Assembly (NCBI GenBank): GCA_949130495.1
Contig: CASBWL010000042.1
Coordinates: 992,001-1,056,000 of the forward strand
Length of the DNA stretch: 64,000 nt
Direction of reading: 5' to 3'
DNA from: Sambucus nigra
Lineage: Eukaryota; Streptophyta; Magnoliopsida; Dipsacales; Adoxaceae
The position numbers were made by a program, and so were the translations under genes. Under the pieces are notes generated by a model. It was not told where the DNA came from. It saw nothing but the letters and a program-made list of their open reading frames with translations, and did no database searches. Position 1 is the stretch's first letter; each line of letters begins with the position of its first letter. Positions 1 through 12,430 of this stretch are shown piece by piece.

Positions 1-1900
1 ATAGTCTTTTTTAACCCAAGAAGGTGTGTCTCTTACATCCACAACCCTACAATATGGTGGGGTCACTTCATAACTATCATCCTCTACTTATTCCCTTTCA
101 TCTTCGACATAGGGAAACACTAAAGTCTTGTTTTCACAATCATCCTCTTTAATATGATAAGAATCACTATCATCAATAATGACGTTAATGGACTCCATCA
201 TTTCATGAGAAATGTAATTGTAAACACGATGGGCACGACTATTAGTGGAATAGCCAAGAAAAACCCTAACATCACTCCTAGGGTCAAGCTTAGTGAAGTA
301 TTCCCTATCCTTGAGGATATAACATTTGCTTTTATAAAACCCTAAAATTCTTGAGTGTGGGATTTTGCCTTTCCAAATATTTTAGGGGGTTTGGTTAGTA
401 CCATATTTCATATAAACTCGGTCAACAGTATGACAAGCCTTGATAAGTTTTTTTTTATCTAAAACCTCTTAAGCACATTCTTGCCTATCAATATTGATCT
501 AACCATCTCTTGAATGATTCGATTCTTCCTTTTAATGATCCTAATTTATTGAGTCATTTTAGGGGTCGAGAAATCATGGTGTATTCCAACTTCATTAAAA
601 CACTCGAGTATACTAGTTCCTTTAAACGCTTTCCTATGATCATTATAGATTCTAATAATAGTGCACATCTTTTCAATTTGAATTTTTTTTCATTTGTGGA
701 TAAATAAGTCCTTCTCCTAGGACTTACTGTGCAAAAATCTTATAAAAGTGAATCTAGAGAAGACATCAAAAAACATAAGTAAGTATCCCCTACCACATAT
801 ACTTTTTGTATGCATTAGACCCATAAGGGCTATGTGTCAAATCTCTAGCACGTTCGAGGTAGGAAAAACATTAAATTTCTTATGTGGTTTACGAATTTGT
901 TGTCCCATTTGACAAGTCTCAAACACACAAGAAAAATTGAGTCGGGGAGATAAATCATGAACAAGTTCATTCATATCAAGTCTACTAAGATCTCTAAATT
1001 TCACGTGACCTAACCTCTTATGCCAAAGATCCGTCACATCCTCCTTAACACTATTGCATAAAACAATGGAGATATATTTATGAAATAACAATTCTACATG
1101 ATTTTAGTGCCCTTCAAAATGCATTATCTTTAGAATCAAGAACTTTACATTCCTTGTTGGTAAAAAGTAAATTACGATGATCATCACATATTTGAATTAT
1201 GCTAAGCAAGTTAGCCTTCATTCCATCAACCAAAATAATATTATAAAATCTAAGAAAACTAACAATCTCTATGGTACCCTTTCCTATGATATTCAATTTT
1301 TTTCCATCTCTAAAAGTGACTGAACCAGATTCTTCTTAACAAATGTAAATAATAACGATTTATTCTTGGTCATATGCTTAGAACTCCTACTTTCAAAATA
1401 CCGCTGTGAGTTATCTTGAGCAACAAAGGCCATGAGAATAATAAGACATTTAACATTTTCCTATTTTTTTGCCAAACCGCCTTAGATTTAGTATTCTTCC
1501 CAAAATCTTCTGAACTAATGTTAACATTTTTAGATTTATAAATACTATCAATATGTGATAAAACAGTTTTTGGTTTTTTAAAAAGGGAATTAAAATCACA
1601 CCTTAACGAAGAAACTTCATCCAAATGAGGTTCCTTAATCACTTTGGAGTTTTTCTTACATCTAAAGCAAAATTCTTCCAAATGACTTTTTCGATTATAA
1701 AAAGTGCAATGATGCACAAAACATTGATCATTTTTGTTAAATTTCTTTGAAACATTTTTCTTCTCAAGAGATGAAGAAGACCTTTTTAGACACATAAGTC
1801 TTTTGAGAAGGTTTCGCATAAATAGTTTTGTTATCAGATTTGGATGACACGTTAAATTCAATAAAAACAAATACTATGTTCGTCATTGAATATAAAGCAT
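1..1900 (-). pseudogene. Degenerate Ty1/copia gag-pol remnant, cut by the left edge
   Basis: Reading leftward on the minus strand, the order is gag, then protease tail, then GAG-pre-integrase, then integrase. The gag part (about 1370-1870) has a cysteine/histidine stretch like a decayed zinc knuckle (HHCTFYNRKSHLEEFC). At 1114-1296 there is a GTIEIVSF / VDGMKANLLSI segment, which in Copia polyproteins lies between protease and integrase. At 837-1091 the GAG-pre-integrase signature DLWHKRLGHVKFRDL is followed by CQMGQQ. The segment nearest base 1 reads like the linker between integrase and reverse transcriptase (DTPSWVKK). Several frameshifts and stops separate these pieces, so it is not functional. 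The reverse transcriptase and 3' LTR would lie before base 1. The same motifs occur in the Copia element at 28223-37100, so the two belong to related lineages. Confidence 0.8.
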
Positions 1901-2868
1901 GAGATAAAAGTATATTTCCTAATTTTTTGAAGTTAACTTTCACATTCTAAGCGGAGTGTAGCTCATTTTCAAACATGTGTCCTTATCTTCTTAGATTGGA
2001 AGAAGAGGAATAATGCATACAAGCTCTTTTAGAAGATATTCTCTTGAAGGTTTAATGAGATGTATTTTGAAATGAAGAGTAATAATGGTTTTTATAAAGT
2101 AAAACCAAACAAATTGGTTTATTCATTACGAAGGTGAGCTAGAAAGTCACATTTCTTATATAAGGCATTTGTGAGAGAGGGTTGTTGGAGAATTTAATGT
2201 CCAATCCCCAGCCAACAAAACACGAAAACTAACTTTATGCAAAAAACTTAAAAGATCTTAAAGGTTGATTTGCACCCAAATATCTTCGCTACATGTTTGC
2301 TGCAACTGTATCGATCTTACGGCAAAGCAAGTCATGAATCATCCCCAAGATTTTTAAGACATATTAAAGTGAGACCAAGGTGACTAATGATAGGATACGT
2401 CACTGCAACGAAGGCCTTCGTTGTGACGAACCATCATCAAAACAAGTCCCTGTCTATGTGAGAGTTTATGTAAAAAATAAGTCTCAAGGCTCGTTACTAA
2501 TGAAAGAAGCCTTCCTTGCATCGAAACCATTGAGCTTGATCAATTTTTCTCTCTTTTTTTTTAATTTTCAAAGGGTTTTGAAATAAGCAAAATCAAAGGG
2601 CAAAAACACAAGTTTTACACACACAAAAGTTTTTAACATAATTTGAAATTTTGGAAAAAAAGTGACTCAAGTGTAGCACTTCTCCAACATTTACCTTTTG
2701 TATTAAACATAATTAATGAGGCATGAATATGAGAAAACCGGCTTCAAGGTCTTGAACGTTGGATGAAGCTTTCGAGAGAGGTAAAAACAAGAATCCAAAG
2801 TAAATTTTGGGAACTATAATAAGGAAACTATCTAGGAAGGCACAAATAAGTATGTGAATACTCTTATG
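1901..2868. other. Non-coding stretch, probably upstream part of the Copia remnant
   Basis: No coding sequence is recognisable. It lies on the gag (5') side of the minus-strand Copia remnant and may include its untranslated leader or LTR. I could not pair it with a second LTR copy in the window. Confidence 0.3.
2399..2428. repeat. 30-bp near-perfect palindrome
   Basis: The arm CAACGAAGG is followed directly by CCTTCGTTG, and the outer bases CGTCAC / GTGACG continue the pairing after a 2-base asymmetry. It would form a loop-less hairpin or cruciform. It sits just upstream of the Copia gag remnant. Confidence 0.7.
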
Positions 2869-2918
2869 CATACATACATACATAAATACATACATACATA
2901 CATACATACATACATACA

Positions 2919-2948
<30 letters not shown>
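2869..2948. repeat. (CATA)n microsatellite
   Basis: About 20 CATA units with one interruption (CATAAATA). A short (CA)n/(GT)n pair follows at about 2993-3023. Translations of this tract give artefactual YIHT / CMYV repeats. Confidence 0.95.
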
Positions 2949-2949
<1 letters not shown>

Positions 2950-3063
2950 GAATACTCTTATACACACATACATACCCCCATATATATGTATACACACACA
3001 CACCTCTTTGTGTGTGTGTGTGTCGATTTATATAAACGTGATTTTTATTTTATTATTCCCTAA

Positions 3064-4279
3064 TTATTTTAAAATTAATATATTTTTTTATTAGAGGGAG
3101 ATAATGAAGCGGGGAAGAATATGTATTAATATCCATAATATAACAAGGCTAAGTCGAAATACATATTAATAAGGGGGTATTAACAGAGATAGGTGGTCGC
3201 CTAATTATGAGGGTTATGTATAGTTTTCTAACTTTGGAAGGGGGGGGGGGAAGTATAAATATGACATTTTCTTCGTGTATTAAGAAAAAAACCCAATAAT
3301 AATATTTACATCTAAATAATATTTTAATAATATATATACCGCCATTAGATTGTACAAGTCTAGCATCTGATATTAAACCCTCAATGTTAGACATAAAAGG
3401 TAAAACTAACTTCTGGTACTATAACTAGACAATTCGCTGTCCACGACGAGGACAACAATATGCTTAAAGAATTTGAGCTCATATGTGAACTTAGTGTAAG
3501 TGTAAGAGATGGCGAAACCCATTTCATGTGCTTTTATTCTATGTGTGGATACAAAGGTAAACAGAAGAATTATATCGCTCAACCTCAAAGCACCAGAAAA
3601 GCAAAAAAATTAGTATATATAATTAAAATGACATGAAATATTCTAAACAATAAATTTTACTTGTAGTATCCAACTAAAGACATTGACCTGACCTTATCTT
3701 GATTATAATTGATAAGCAATATCCAATCATTTATATATGTCGACTATGATGACTTCACCTAAATCATAACTCATCCACTAGGTCATGTTTAAAAACAGGG
3801 CTAGTCAACCTAACTCGTCATTGTTATTACTATTTATGAAAAACAACTCGCCCATCACAAACGCCATGTGGGTGAAAGAGTAAGAGAGTTATACCCAACA
3901 AGGTACTAGTGACGAAGCTCCGTACTCACCCGTCCTTTGTTAAGCGATATGTTGCTTTCTCACGAGCTCTAGTTATCTCAAATAAAATTGAAAGATACTT
4001 TGAAGTAAAATGAATCATGGCACGAGAGTAAAAGGAAACAAGAGGTTTCTTTTATAATAAATACTGCAATGACACTCCAACTACCGCACAAGGATCGTCG
4101 CAACAATTGAAGTGTTGTAAGAATTTATGCCAGTCCCTTCCAAGATCTTTGATATTATCAACTACCCTACATATGCCCTTTTCTATGCTCAACCGGTATA
4201 CTTGTGTACGCTAATAGGAAATAATTAGGCATTTTCCATTTATGTGACGTTATATTTTACTATGGAGCATCACTACAGC
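3064..4279. other. Intergenic sequence with no recognisable gene
   Basis: AT-rich unique-looking sequence. It contains a G tract of about 11 bases at 3240 and no ORF with recognisable content. At 4271-4293 a small perfect inverted repeat (CACTACAG, 7-base spacer, CTGTAGTG) precedes the foldback element. Confidence 0.4.
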
Positions 4280-5537
4280 GACCGGCTGTAGTGACTTAAT
4301 TCTCAAACTTAATGATGTGGCTTGCCACATCATTGAGTATGTGTTGCCACATTTGCTTTTTTTTTTCTTTGACACCCTACAAATTCTTTTTTTTTTCTAA
4401 AATATAATTTTTAAATTAAAAAAAAAACAGTCCACTCACATAAAAATATATGTTAAAATTATGTGTTAAAATACAACAAGATAAGATACAAAATTGTATG
4501 AATCTTAACACAAATCAGTTAAAAAATTACACAATGCGATTTATTTTATGACTAACATGACCACGACTCAAATAAAACGCGACGTGACATGGAGTCTTAT
4601 TTTTTTTTCATTCCGCTAGTGCGGAATATTTTTTACAAATTGTAAAAATAACCTTTTTACTTTACAAAAAATGGTTCGTGCCAGCGGTATATATAGGGGG
4701 TTATCGCTGGTGCGAATCATTTTTTTTAAATAGTAAAAAAATTATTTTACTATTTAAAAAAAATGATTCGCACTAGTGGTATGTGTAAGTGATCTCATTA
4801 GAATAGTTTTTTAACGCGAACTTTTAAACAGTTATAAGAAATACAAAAATTGTTTTAAATGTAGTAAAATTTTAAAAAAAATTAAGTTTAAAAATAAGGG
4901 GTGCCGCTGGCGCGGACCTTTAAAAATAAGAGAATATGAATAAGTGGGTGTTTCAATGACTAAATGAGTTAAAAATAATTTTAAAAAAATAATTTATCAT
5001 TAGAATAATTTTTTAATGCGGAACTTTAAACAGTTTTAAAAAATACAAAAAATGATTTAAATGTTGTAAAATTAAAAAAAAATAAGGAGTGCCGCTGGCG
5101 CAGGCCTTTAAAAATAAGAGAATATTGAAGTGTGTTATTTAAAATAAGACTCAAATAAAACGCGACGTGACATGGAATCGTATTTTTTTCATGACGCTGG
5201 CGCGGACCATTTTTTTTAATGGTAAAAATAATCATTTTATCATTTTAAATAAATGGTTCGCAGACCGCCTATACATACAACTGACGCGAACCATTTTTTC
5301 TAATATATTGGTCCGCGATAGCGGTATGTATAAATGGCTGGAACACTTATACATACCACTGGTGCAAACTATTTTTTTATGCAGTATAATTTTTTTTTAG
5401 AAAACATATTTTTTTTTATAGAAGATGCTACCTATTTTTTTTTTCTCTCTCAAAAGAAATTATGGGTTTGAGGGCTGATGACATGGCAGAGCCATGTCAT
5501 TAAGTTTGGACTTTTAAGTCCCATTTGCAAGTCGGTC
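4280..5537. mobile_element. Non-autonomous foldback DNA element with internal tandem repeats
   Basis: The ends are inverted repeats. The left end (GACCGGCT..., then CTCAAACTTAATGATG) pairs with the reverse complement of the right end (GACCGACT..., then GTCCAAACTTAATGACATGG). Each arm also contains its own stem-loop (TGATGTGGCTTGCCACATCA on the left, ATGACATGGCAGAGCCATGTCAT-type on the right). Internally, a block of about 200 bp at 4798-4950 recurs at 5000-5140, and the phrase AAACGCGACGTGACATGGA occurs at about 4577 and 5159. The motif GCTGGCGCGGACC and variants of it occur at least seven times in both orientations. No transposase ORF is present and I found no clear target duplication. It could be Mutator-like, but I cannot assign the family. 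Confidence 0.65.
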
Positions 5538-7128
5538 TATCATTTTTCTTTACTATGAAATGCATGGGTAACTATTTTTATTCAATTTTTAATTTGTTAT
5601 TATATGATATCATCCATCCTAGTTGTCGAAGAAAGCACACCCTATACAAATTCCACTTGGGTCTTGACTTGACGACGGTTTCCCTTCATCTCATCTGTCT
5701 CTCTTTTGCCACCTTTTATGTTTTCCGAGCAGCCGTCCAGATAATCATATTTGATCTATTCCTATATTACCCTCATCTTTTCTTCTTGTCTCACCCACCA
5801 TCGTCTCTGTCATCATACATTTTTTTCATTGTGCCCTAAACATTACAACAACTCATCACTGGTATGCCCACTTCCCTTCATATACCCATTAGTTCTCCAT
5901 GCAAAAAAATCACCTGTGATTGATCAAAATGTGTAGCTGTAAAAATCATATATTTGTTGTAAATAACACTTCTTTGGAAATAAGTTTATTCTGTGTGCAT
6001 TAAAAAGCAATCCACCAATTGGGTGTGTTATAGAAATTAAATTGGTGTTTTTTTATTACTTTTGATGGGTTTACCCCCTTAATCTTGTTGGGGGAATGTG
6101 AGCGTATGAATAGGAAGAAATTCAGATAATTAGTTTACATTAATGTGAGTTGTGGCTTTTGGGTTAAGTTTGTTTGACATTATGAGCTGGAAATTTAAGG
6201 CTTGTTGCTTTTAGCTTTGATTTTATCCAGGATTTCTTGGGGTTTTAGTCATCTGATATTCTTTATGGGGTGAACATTATCAGTTTAGATTAGGTTTGTC
6301 CATTTCAATGTTTATTTTTTCTTCTTTTAGCTAACTATTGTTAATTGTCTTATCTCATAATTATTATTATATATATATTTTTTATGTGAATTGTGTATAT
6401 TAAACGCGTTTGATGATTTTTCTAAAAAACACATTGTTTTTCCTCATTAGATTTGCTTTTCTTTCTGCTTCAAGGCTTAGGGATTGATGAAATGATGTTC
6501 TTTGTTTTTACACACTTTCCACGTTTATATACTTACACTACTTTGTCAAGTTATTTTTTTGACCAAATAAGGATTAGGTGATGTCCAGTGAGAGTTTCCT
6601 TAATTTGGACAAAGAATCAGAACTTGTGGGCTGTTGGAATTAGGAGGGCTATGTCATCCATAATAGTTCTAACTTTGCTGACGCACATACCTAAGTTCAG
6701 CGATGATGAATTGGAATGTCCGGTTAATGAACATATTTAGAAATTATAATTTACTAGGGATGTGCTCTAATTGGACAGTATAATTTAGCTTGAAATTGGA
6801 CAATGTAATCAATTTCATCGAAAGAGAACATGATGCGCTCTGATTTCTCATCTCAGTTGATTACTTTATAGACAAGGTTCCACATATGATGTATTTTTTT
6901 TTTCCAATTAATAGGGTGATGACAATGTGTGCATGTCGCCCATAATATGATCTTATGAAATAATGTAGTTTGATGTCTTAATTATTTATGTAATTTACCA
7001 CATCTTTTCAATTGCCCGATGACCTACGTGTACGTGTGAGCCATGGGATGTTTGTTTTTGGTAGTCAAGTACTTAGGTTATTTCTTGATATGACTCTATC
7101 TTACTCAGCTCCTATTTTAAGTCCTATG
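5538..7128 (+). other. Gene-free stretch, possible non-coding leader exon and intron
   Basis: A pyrimidine-rich, transcript-like segment (about 5640-5860) ends in a donor-like CACTG|GTATGC. T-rich sequence of the style seen in plant first introns follows. It could be the 5' untranslated exon of the gene at 17761, which has a splice acceptor just before its ATG, but the implied intron of about 12 kb would be very long. No protein can be supported. RNA reads would settle it. Confidence 0.2.
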
Positions 7129-7136
7129 GTTGAGAC

Positions 7137-7830
7137 CATAGTTGTTAAAGGCGCGCCTAGGCGCCAGGCTCACCAAGGCACAGCGTTGACGCCTCGCCTC
7201 ACCTCAGGCAAGGCTCCTTTAATAAGGTGCGCGCCTTGTGCGCCTAGGCTTCAGGCTCAAGGTTGTTAAATTTCTGTAAAAAATGCCCACAATACAAGAA
7301 TGGATCAATTAATTTATTGACATTTTGTATTTTCCAAAGAAATATGGAGAATTGAACCATTTCCCACCCCAAAACTAACCAAGTCTAGCATAAATTGTGG
7401 TGAAACTTTATCTTTCTCACTAGTCACTACTTATGCAAAAGAAACCAAAAAAACTAACATTATTGAATCTCCGATCGATTTTAATTTTTCTTTTCACACC
7501 CGGAGTACATTTTTTAAAATTATATTAATATATTTGCTTTTGTTGATTATTTGATAATTAAAATGTCAAATAAATTTTGATATTTGATTGGATGTTTTTT
7601 TTCCATATGGTATATTAGATATATCTTCTTATGTGTCTCTTCATAACCTTGTATAATAGCAATTGATGCTATATTTCAAATTATAGGTAACAAAATAATC
7701 CTATTATTATAGATATACAATTTTTGCATGTCTTGTATAATGTGCGCCTCACTTCGATCAGACACGCGCCTCGCCTTGCGCTTAGGCTATAGGGGGCCAT
7801 TGACGCCTTGATGCTCCTTAAATAACTATG
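7137..7830. mobile_element. hAT-like non-autonomous element with GGCGC-rich subtermini
   Basis: The left end CATAGTTGTTAAAGG pairs with the reverse complement of the right end (CATAGTTATTTAAGG). It is flanked by an 8-bp duplication GTTGAGAC / GTTGGGAC (one mismatch), and 8 bp is the size typical of hAT transposition. Both subterminal regions are packed with GCGCCTAGGCG-type repeats, in sharp contrast to the AT-rich interior. No transposase ORF is present. The same CATAG...CTATG ends bound the elements at 9320-13223 and 14198-15633. Confidence 0.7.
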
Positions 7831-7838
7831 GTTGGGAC

Positions 7839-8783
7839 TATATGAAGTATGAACTAGGTTAAGGTAGACGTGGGTGCACTGGCATGACAAATTCTAAAAA
7901 TGTATGACAGAGATACGTAGATGACTCTCTACTGTAAAATTACATTTCTAATATATATACAAATACGTGTGTGTGTGTGTGTGTGTGTGAAAGGACATAT
8001 GAAGATTTTTGTATGACAAGTAAGTACAATAGCACTTAGTTAATGTGAAATATTGAATTTATAAATCATGTTATGTAGTAATCCACTATAATTCTATATT
8101 ATTAAAACAATTAGCTAGGAATATACATACATGTACGCAAGTGTGTGTAAGTATATGTAACTTATAATTATTTTTTTCTATAGTATGTAAGTTTAATATA
8201 TGTATATTATACACATTAAACGAAGTTGTTTGCTCCTCTTTTCACACGCTCACCATGAATTGTCAATGTTTGACATGTTACATGTTTAGAAGTATTTGTT
8301 GTTCCAAGTTGAAATTTTACTTCAGGTTTGAGGTCAGATTTTTTTTTTTTTCATTTTTTGTTGTAAAAGTTTATTTTTTATCTTTTATTTTTATTTTTAT
8401 CGCAAATAAGACCTATATATATATATATATAAAGAGATGTACAAGTTAAATTATGTTGTTGTGTCTATGCTCGTATATCTTTCTGTTAATAGATCTTTCA
8501 GATTCAGATTCTGAATATATGCTCAGAATATATATTTTTTTTTTTATTTTCAGTAGCAATTCTTCTTTTAACTTAATGCTAGGTTATCTTTAATGCAGAA
8601 GACTCCATGCTATGATGTCTCATTCACAGCACACAAGTCTGGCAAAATAAATCGAAGGAGAGGCTACGCATTATTTTCCTTAATTGTTAAGTAGATTTTA
8701 ACCATCCAATAGAATTAATTTATATGTTTAAATTGGTTCATATCATAAATTTGAAATCAATCGAAGTGCCAATTTTATATATG
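7839..8783. other. Gene-free AT-rich stretch
   Basis: Contains a (GT)n tract at about 7967-7989 and a (TA)n tract at about 8416-8431. A splice-acceptor-like TTTAATGCAG occurs near 8599, with no supporting coding frame after it. No gene is recognised. Confidence 0.4.
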
Positions 8784-8981
8784 TATGTGTATTAAATGTA
8801 GGGGTGAACTCGGGCGCAACGGTAAGGTTGCCCCCACTGTGACCTGAGGTCACGGGTTCGATTCACGGAAACAGCCTCTCTGCGCAAGCAGTGGTAAGGC
8901 TGCGTACATCCAGCCCCCCCAGTACTCCGCAGTGGCGGGACCCTCGTGCACTGGGTTTGCCCTTTATGTGTATTAAATGTA
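8784..8981 (+). mobile_element. Au-type SINE with perfect 17-bp target duplication
   Basis: The body is 8801-8964. It begins GGGGTGAACTCGGGCGCAAC and has a tRNA-like A box (GGCGCAACGGTAA) and B box (GGGTTCGATTC), the internal RNA polymerase III promoter. The tRNA-unrelated part carries GGAAACAGCCTCT and CTCGTGCACTGGGT, hallmarks of the plant Au SINE family, and ends in a short T run. The 17-bp sequence TATGTGTATTAAATGTA occurs identically at 8784-8800 and 8965-8981. The perfect duplication suggests a relatively young insertion. Confidence 0.95.
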
Positions 8982-9319
8982 TTGTATTTCATATGTGATT
9001 CCTTTCTACATTATGCTGCAACTTATCTTTTCTATCGTATAAAGAGAGTGCACTAATCCAGTACAACCATCAAATTGGTATGTCATATCTATTCTCTGCA
9101 CTTGGCATGATTTGAGAAGCTAAAAAAGGGGAAATTAATCAAAAAGAGGGGGCTCTCATGGATGAGGTAGCTTCAAATCATAGTTGTTAGCCCCCCACCC
9201 CATCCCTCCCTCCAAAATCTATCTAGCAAAATCATACATAGCAAAAATATGCATGTAAGCAGAAATAAAGGTTCAATCAACGTCGTATAAACACAGAGTG
9301 CCACCGCATTACTTATAAG
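8982..9319. other. Short gene-free stretch
   Basis: Nothing recognisable apart from C-rich runs near 9190. Its right end (9312-9319, CTTATAAG) is the target duplication of the next element. Confidence 0.4.
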
Positions 9320-9894
9320 TTATGTTGTTAGTATCTTACGATACGCGATACTTATCCCGATACGATTCACATTACACAAGTAAAACGATACGAATCACAC
9401 ATTTGTATCACAAATGTCCTGTATCCCAATCGTATCGTTCCGTGTCCCGATACGATACGCGTATCTTAGGATATACACGATACACATAGTTATACATAGT
9501 CAAATCAAATTTTCAGCCAAAAATACTCTAATTATGAACTCTTTTGAGCTTCCAATTGGACGATTCTCCTTTCGAGCCTTTTGAAAGGATCGAAAAATCG
9601 AAATAAAAAAATCATAAAATAATTTTAACCCTCTTCTCAATTCCTTTCTCTTGTGCAATCCACCACTACCATCCCCTTGAGTGACCCCCCCCCCCCACAC
9701 ACAACACCCCACACATTTTTTCATTTATTCGAGGCTGATTTCGTTGAATTGTTTTGTTTTTATGTAACTTCGATATGAAGTTTTACGTGTCATTAGATTG
9801 TTTTGCCAACTTAATGTTAATTTATTATGTAATATTGAAGCTGACTAGACCGATGCTCGTTAGTATATTCACTCAGACACTGTTATGCATATTA

Positions 9895-10202
9895 TGATGT
9901 AATCTACATGTCAATGGCCAAAAACAAAACAAATACAAGTTCTAGAGAGAGAATCAAAGAATGTCTTATATTCAAAATGGGAGAAGTGCTCTCAAATGAG
10001 GAGTATAAGAGTATTTATATGGGTATATTACTTGCGAATCAAGTAATTACTTAAAAGATTAAAAAGGGCAACTATTAACAACAATATACCTAATTAGTCC
10101 CAAACATGCATGGAGACCAATTAAAAGAAATAAAAGGAATAGAAGAACTAAAATAAAAGGAAAGAATAGAAATAAAAGGAAAATAAAATGGAATTTTCAT
10201 CA
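9895..10202 (-). repeat. 3' LTR of the TR-GAG element
   Basis: Plus-strand ends are TG...CA. It is a close match to 12431-12739 along its whole length, with scattered substitutions. Confidence 0.9.
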
Positions 10203-10236
10203 CTCTCCCTCCCTCAAACACAGTTTGTCCATGAAC

Positions 10237-12260
10237 TCAAAGAGGAATGCTCGCTGAATCAGGCCCCAAAATGGTAATCAATGCGTGTCGAGAAGGCTCT
10301 TCGGACTCATCATGATACTCCGGTGGGTGCTCTATCGCTAAAAGGGCTTGACGACGCTGGAGAGAGCACTTTGAAGTTCGATGTCCAACCTTGCCACAAT
10401 TGTAGCACCAAAATCTAGGAGGGTCTGAATGTGGCACTGCAGAGGTAATGGTGGCTGGAGTAGTGGTAGAAGATACCGAAGCCGATACTGGAGGAGGAGA
10501 GGAAGCAGAGTTGGAGCTCGGGAGGATGGTGGAGCTGCAGGTGCCGCGTGATAAGCCTCAACCTTGGTAGCATACTCTACCGCCTTCAGAAAGGTCGGTA
10601 TTTCTCGCAAGTCCAGATCACGCTGAATATATGGCTGAAACCCCAAAATATAGTGGCTAATCCGCTGATCCTCAGTCTCGGGGAGACGAGCCTTGGTGCA
10701 AAGGAGTTGGAACTGCTCAGTATATTCGACCACCGTAGACGCCTTATGTCAGAGGGGCTGGATGCGAGTAAAAAGGTCACGATCATATGTCGGTGGTATG
10801 AATGAAGCGTGAAGAGCGGCCTTTAGCTTGGGCCCCGTTCCACAAAATTTGGGCGAATCCCAAAAATTGGGTGACAACAAGGAGAACTCGGGAGCGGCCC
10901 TAAATCCGCTTGTAATAAAAAAAGGCCTCCATAGATTTCAACCAATCAATCATGGCATCGGGGGAGAATTGTCTGTTGAACATAGGAACATCGATACGTA
11001 TATCCCCGTGGAGACTTCGAGAAAGTAACTGGAGCGACATAGATTGAGGGACTCCATCCTGATGATGAGCATCAAGGCCCATCACATCGCCTGACACATG
11101 CACGACAAAATCAAAAGGTAAGGGTAGCAGGTAAGGGTGGCATCTGGACAGGTGGTGGACGGGGAGGAGGAACATGCTGGGTTACTGGAGGTGCTGGAGG
11201 CACACATGGATAATGTGGACACGTACCAATCAATTGGCTGCGCTCACCGCAGTAAAAGCACTGACGGTCCCATAATGTTACAAATGAGGAGCACCCGGAG
11301 GAGGAGGAGGAATCCACTCCAAAACGCTGTGATGTGTGTCCCCGGTGTCAGAGGATGAAGAAGAGTTAAGGTAAAACAGTGAAAGATCATGATGGGAAGG
11401 CGTATTATAGATGGGGATGATGGGTGAGGGTACGAAAATGGATCATAGGGATGTCCACAATGGTCTAATGGGACAGGCGACACGGGTGGTTGGGTGAGGT
11501 CAAGGTCAGGTGGATGGCCGAGAGGGTAGGGGATTCCAGTTGGGGCTCCAAATAGTCCGGGTAGGGTTGTACCTCTGGGTAGACTGGAAAACCCAGTTTT
11601 TGCGAGTGAGTCAAGGTCTCGAGTATGGCCGAGTGGGTCGGGGTCCGAATTTTTTGTGATCGGGGCGGGATAGGAGGAACTCCTGGGCAATTCTGAAGTT
11701 GGGCTCTGGCCGAGAGCTCCGGAGTGCCTGAAAAAATCGAATGGTTTGGGTCTCCCCGATTTTCAGAGGGCTTCATCATTCAGAAGAGGATCGGGGTACT
11801 CGAAAAAATCGTCAGGGTTGGATCTTCCCCGACGCTAGTAGATGCCTGTTGTTTTTTTGGGGGATAGAGTTGTTGTCCTTATGCCGACTGATTCAGCTAT
11901 TCTGCCTAACCCGTGTTGTTCGGGTTCTTGAAAAATGCCAAGGGTTTTTGATCGGGCATCAATTTTGAGATTAGTCGTTCGGCCGAACCCAGGGAGGCCG
12001 GTAAAATCTGTTGAAGTGGGAATGTCGACATTGACGCCGGGACAGTCGTAATTTCGCCTTAAGTTGACCAGTTCTTGGCTTCCGATCGGGTATCCGTGGG
12101 GATCGGAAATTCTGATCAAGGCTACCTCCTTTCGGGGCCCATGTGGGGTAGATTCCGGTGGAACATTCATGGTGGTGGGGGTTTGAATTTTGGAGAAGAG
12201 TTGTAAGAAGGCATCAAATTGTTCTTGTTGTTTTCGTACCATTTCTTCCGTTTTTTCCAT
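10237..12260 (-). pseudogene. gag polyprotein of the TR-GAG element, frame-disrupted
   Basis: Reading on the minus strand, the N-terminal part (12260-11835) starts MEKTEEMVRKQQEQFDAF, a coiled-coil-like lead. The middle is proline-rich (11690-11244). A capsid-like segment at about 10733-10540 has the retrotrans_gag style ILGFQPYIQRDLDL. A CCHC zinc knuckle, CYNCGKVGHRTSKC, lies at about 10410-10370, and a second CCHC-like motif (CFYCGERSQLIGTC) at about 11280-11240. At least three frame changes separate these blocks. The role would be packaging of element RNA into virus-like particles. It is not translatable as one protein now. Confidence 0.75.
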
Positions 12261-12430
12261 TTTTCAGGTGGTCATTTCTTCCATTATTTTTATTTGCCCT
12301 TTCAATTCTTGAATTTCTTCCACTTGTTGCTTGGATATTTTTGGAGCCATTGAAAAGTAGTGTACAATTTGTTGATAACTCCACACCAATACACCAATCG
12401 GGGGAACGACACCTCGCACTGATACCAATT

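Noticed and set aside
2713..3063. Long ORFs of YIHT / CMYV repeats on both strands
   Set aside because: They are translations of the (CATA)n microsatellite.
4271..4293. CACTACAG...CTGTAGTG as a tiny CACTA element
   Set aside because: Only 23 bp with no subterminal repeats and no 3-bp duplication. It is better treated as a chance or flanking inverted repeat.
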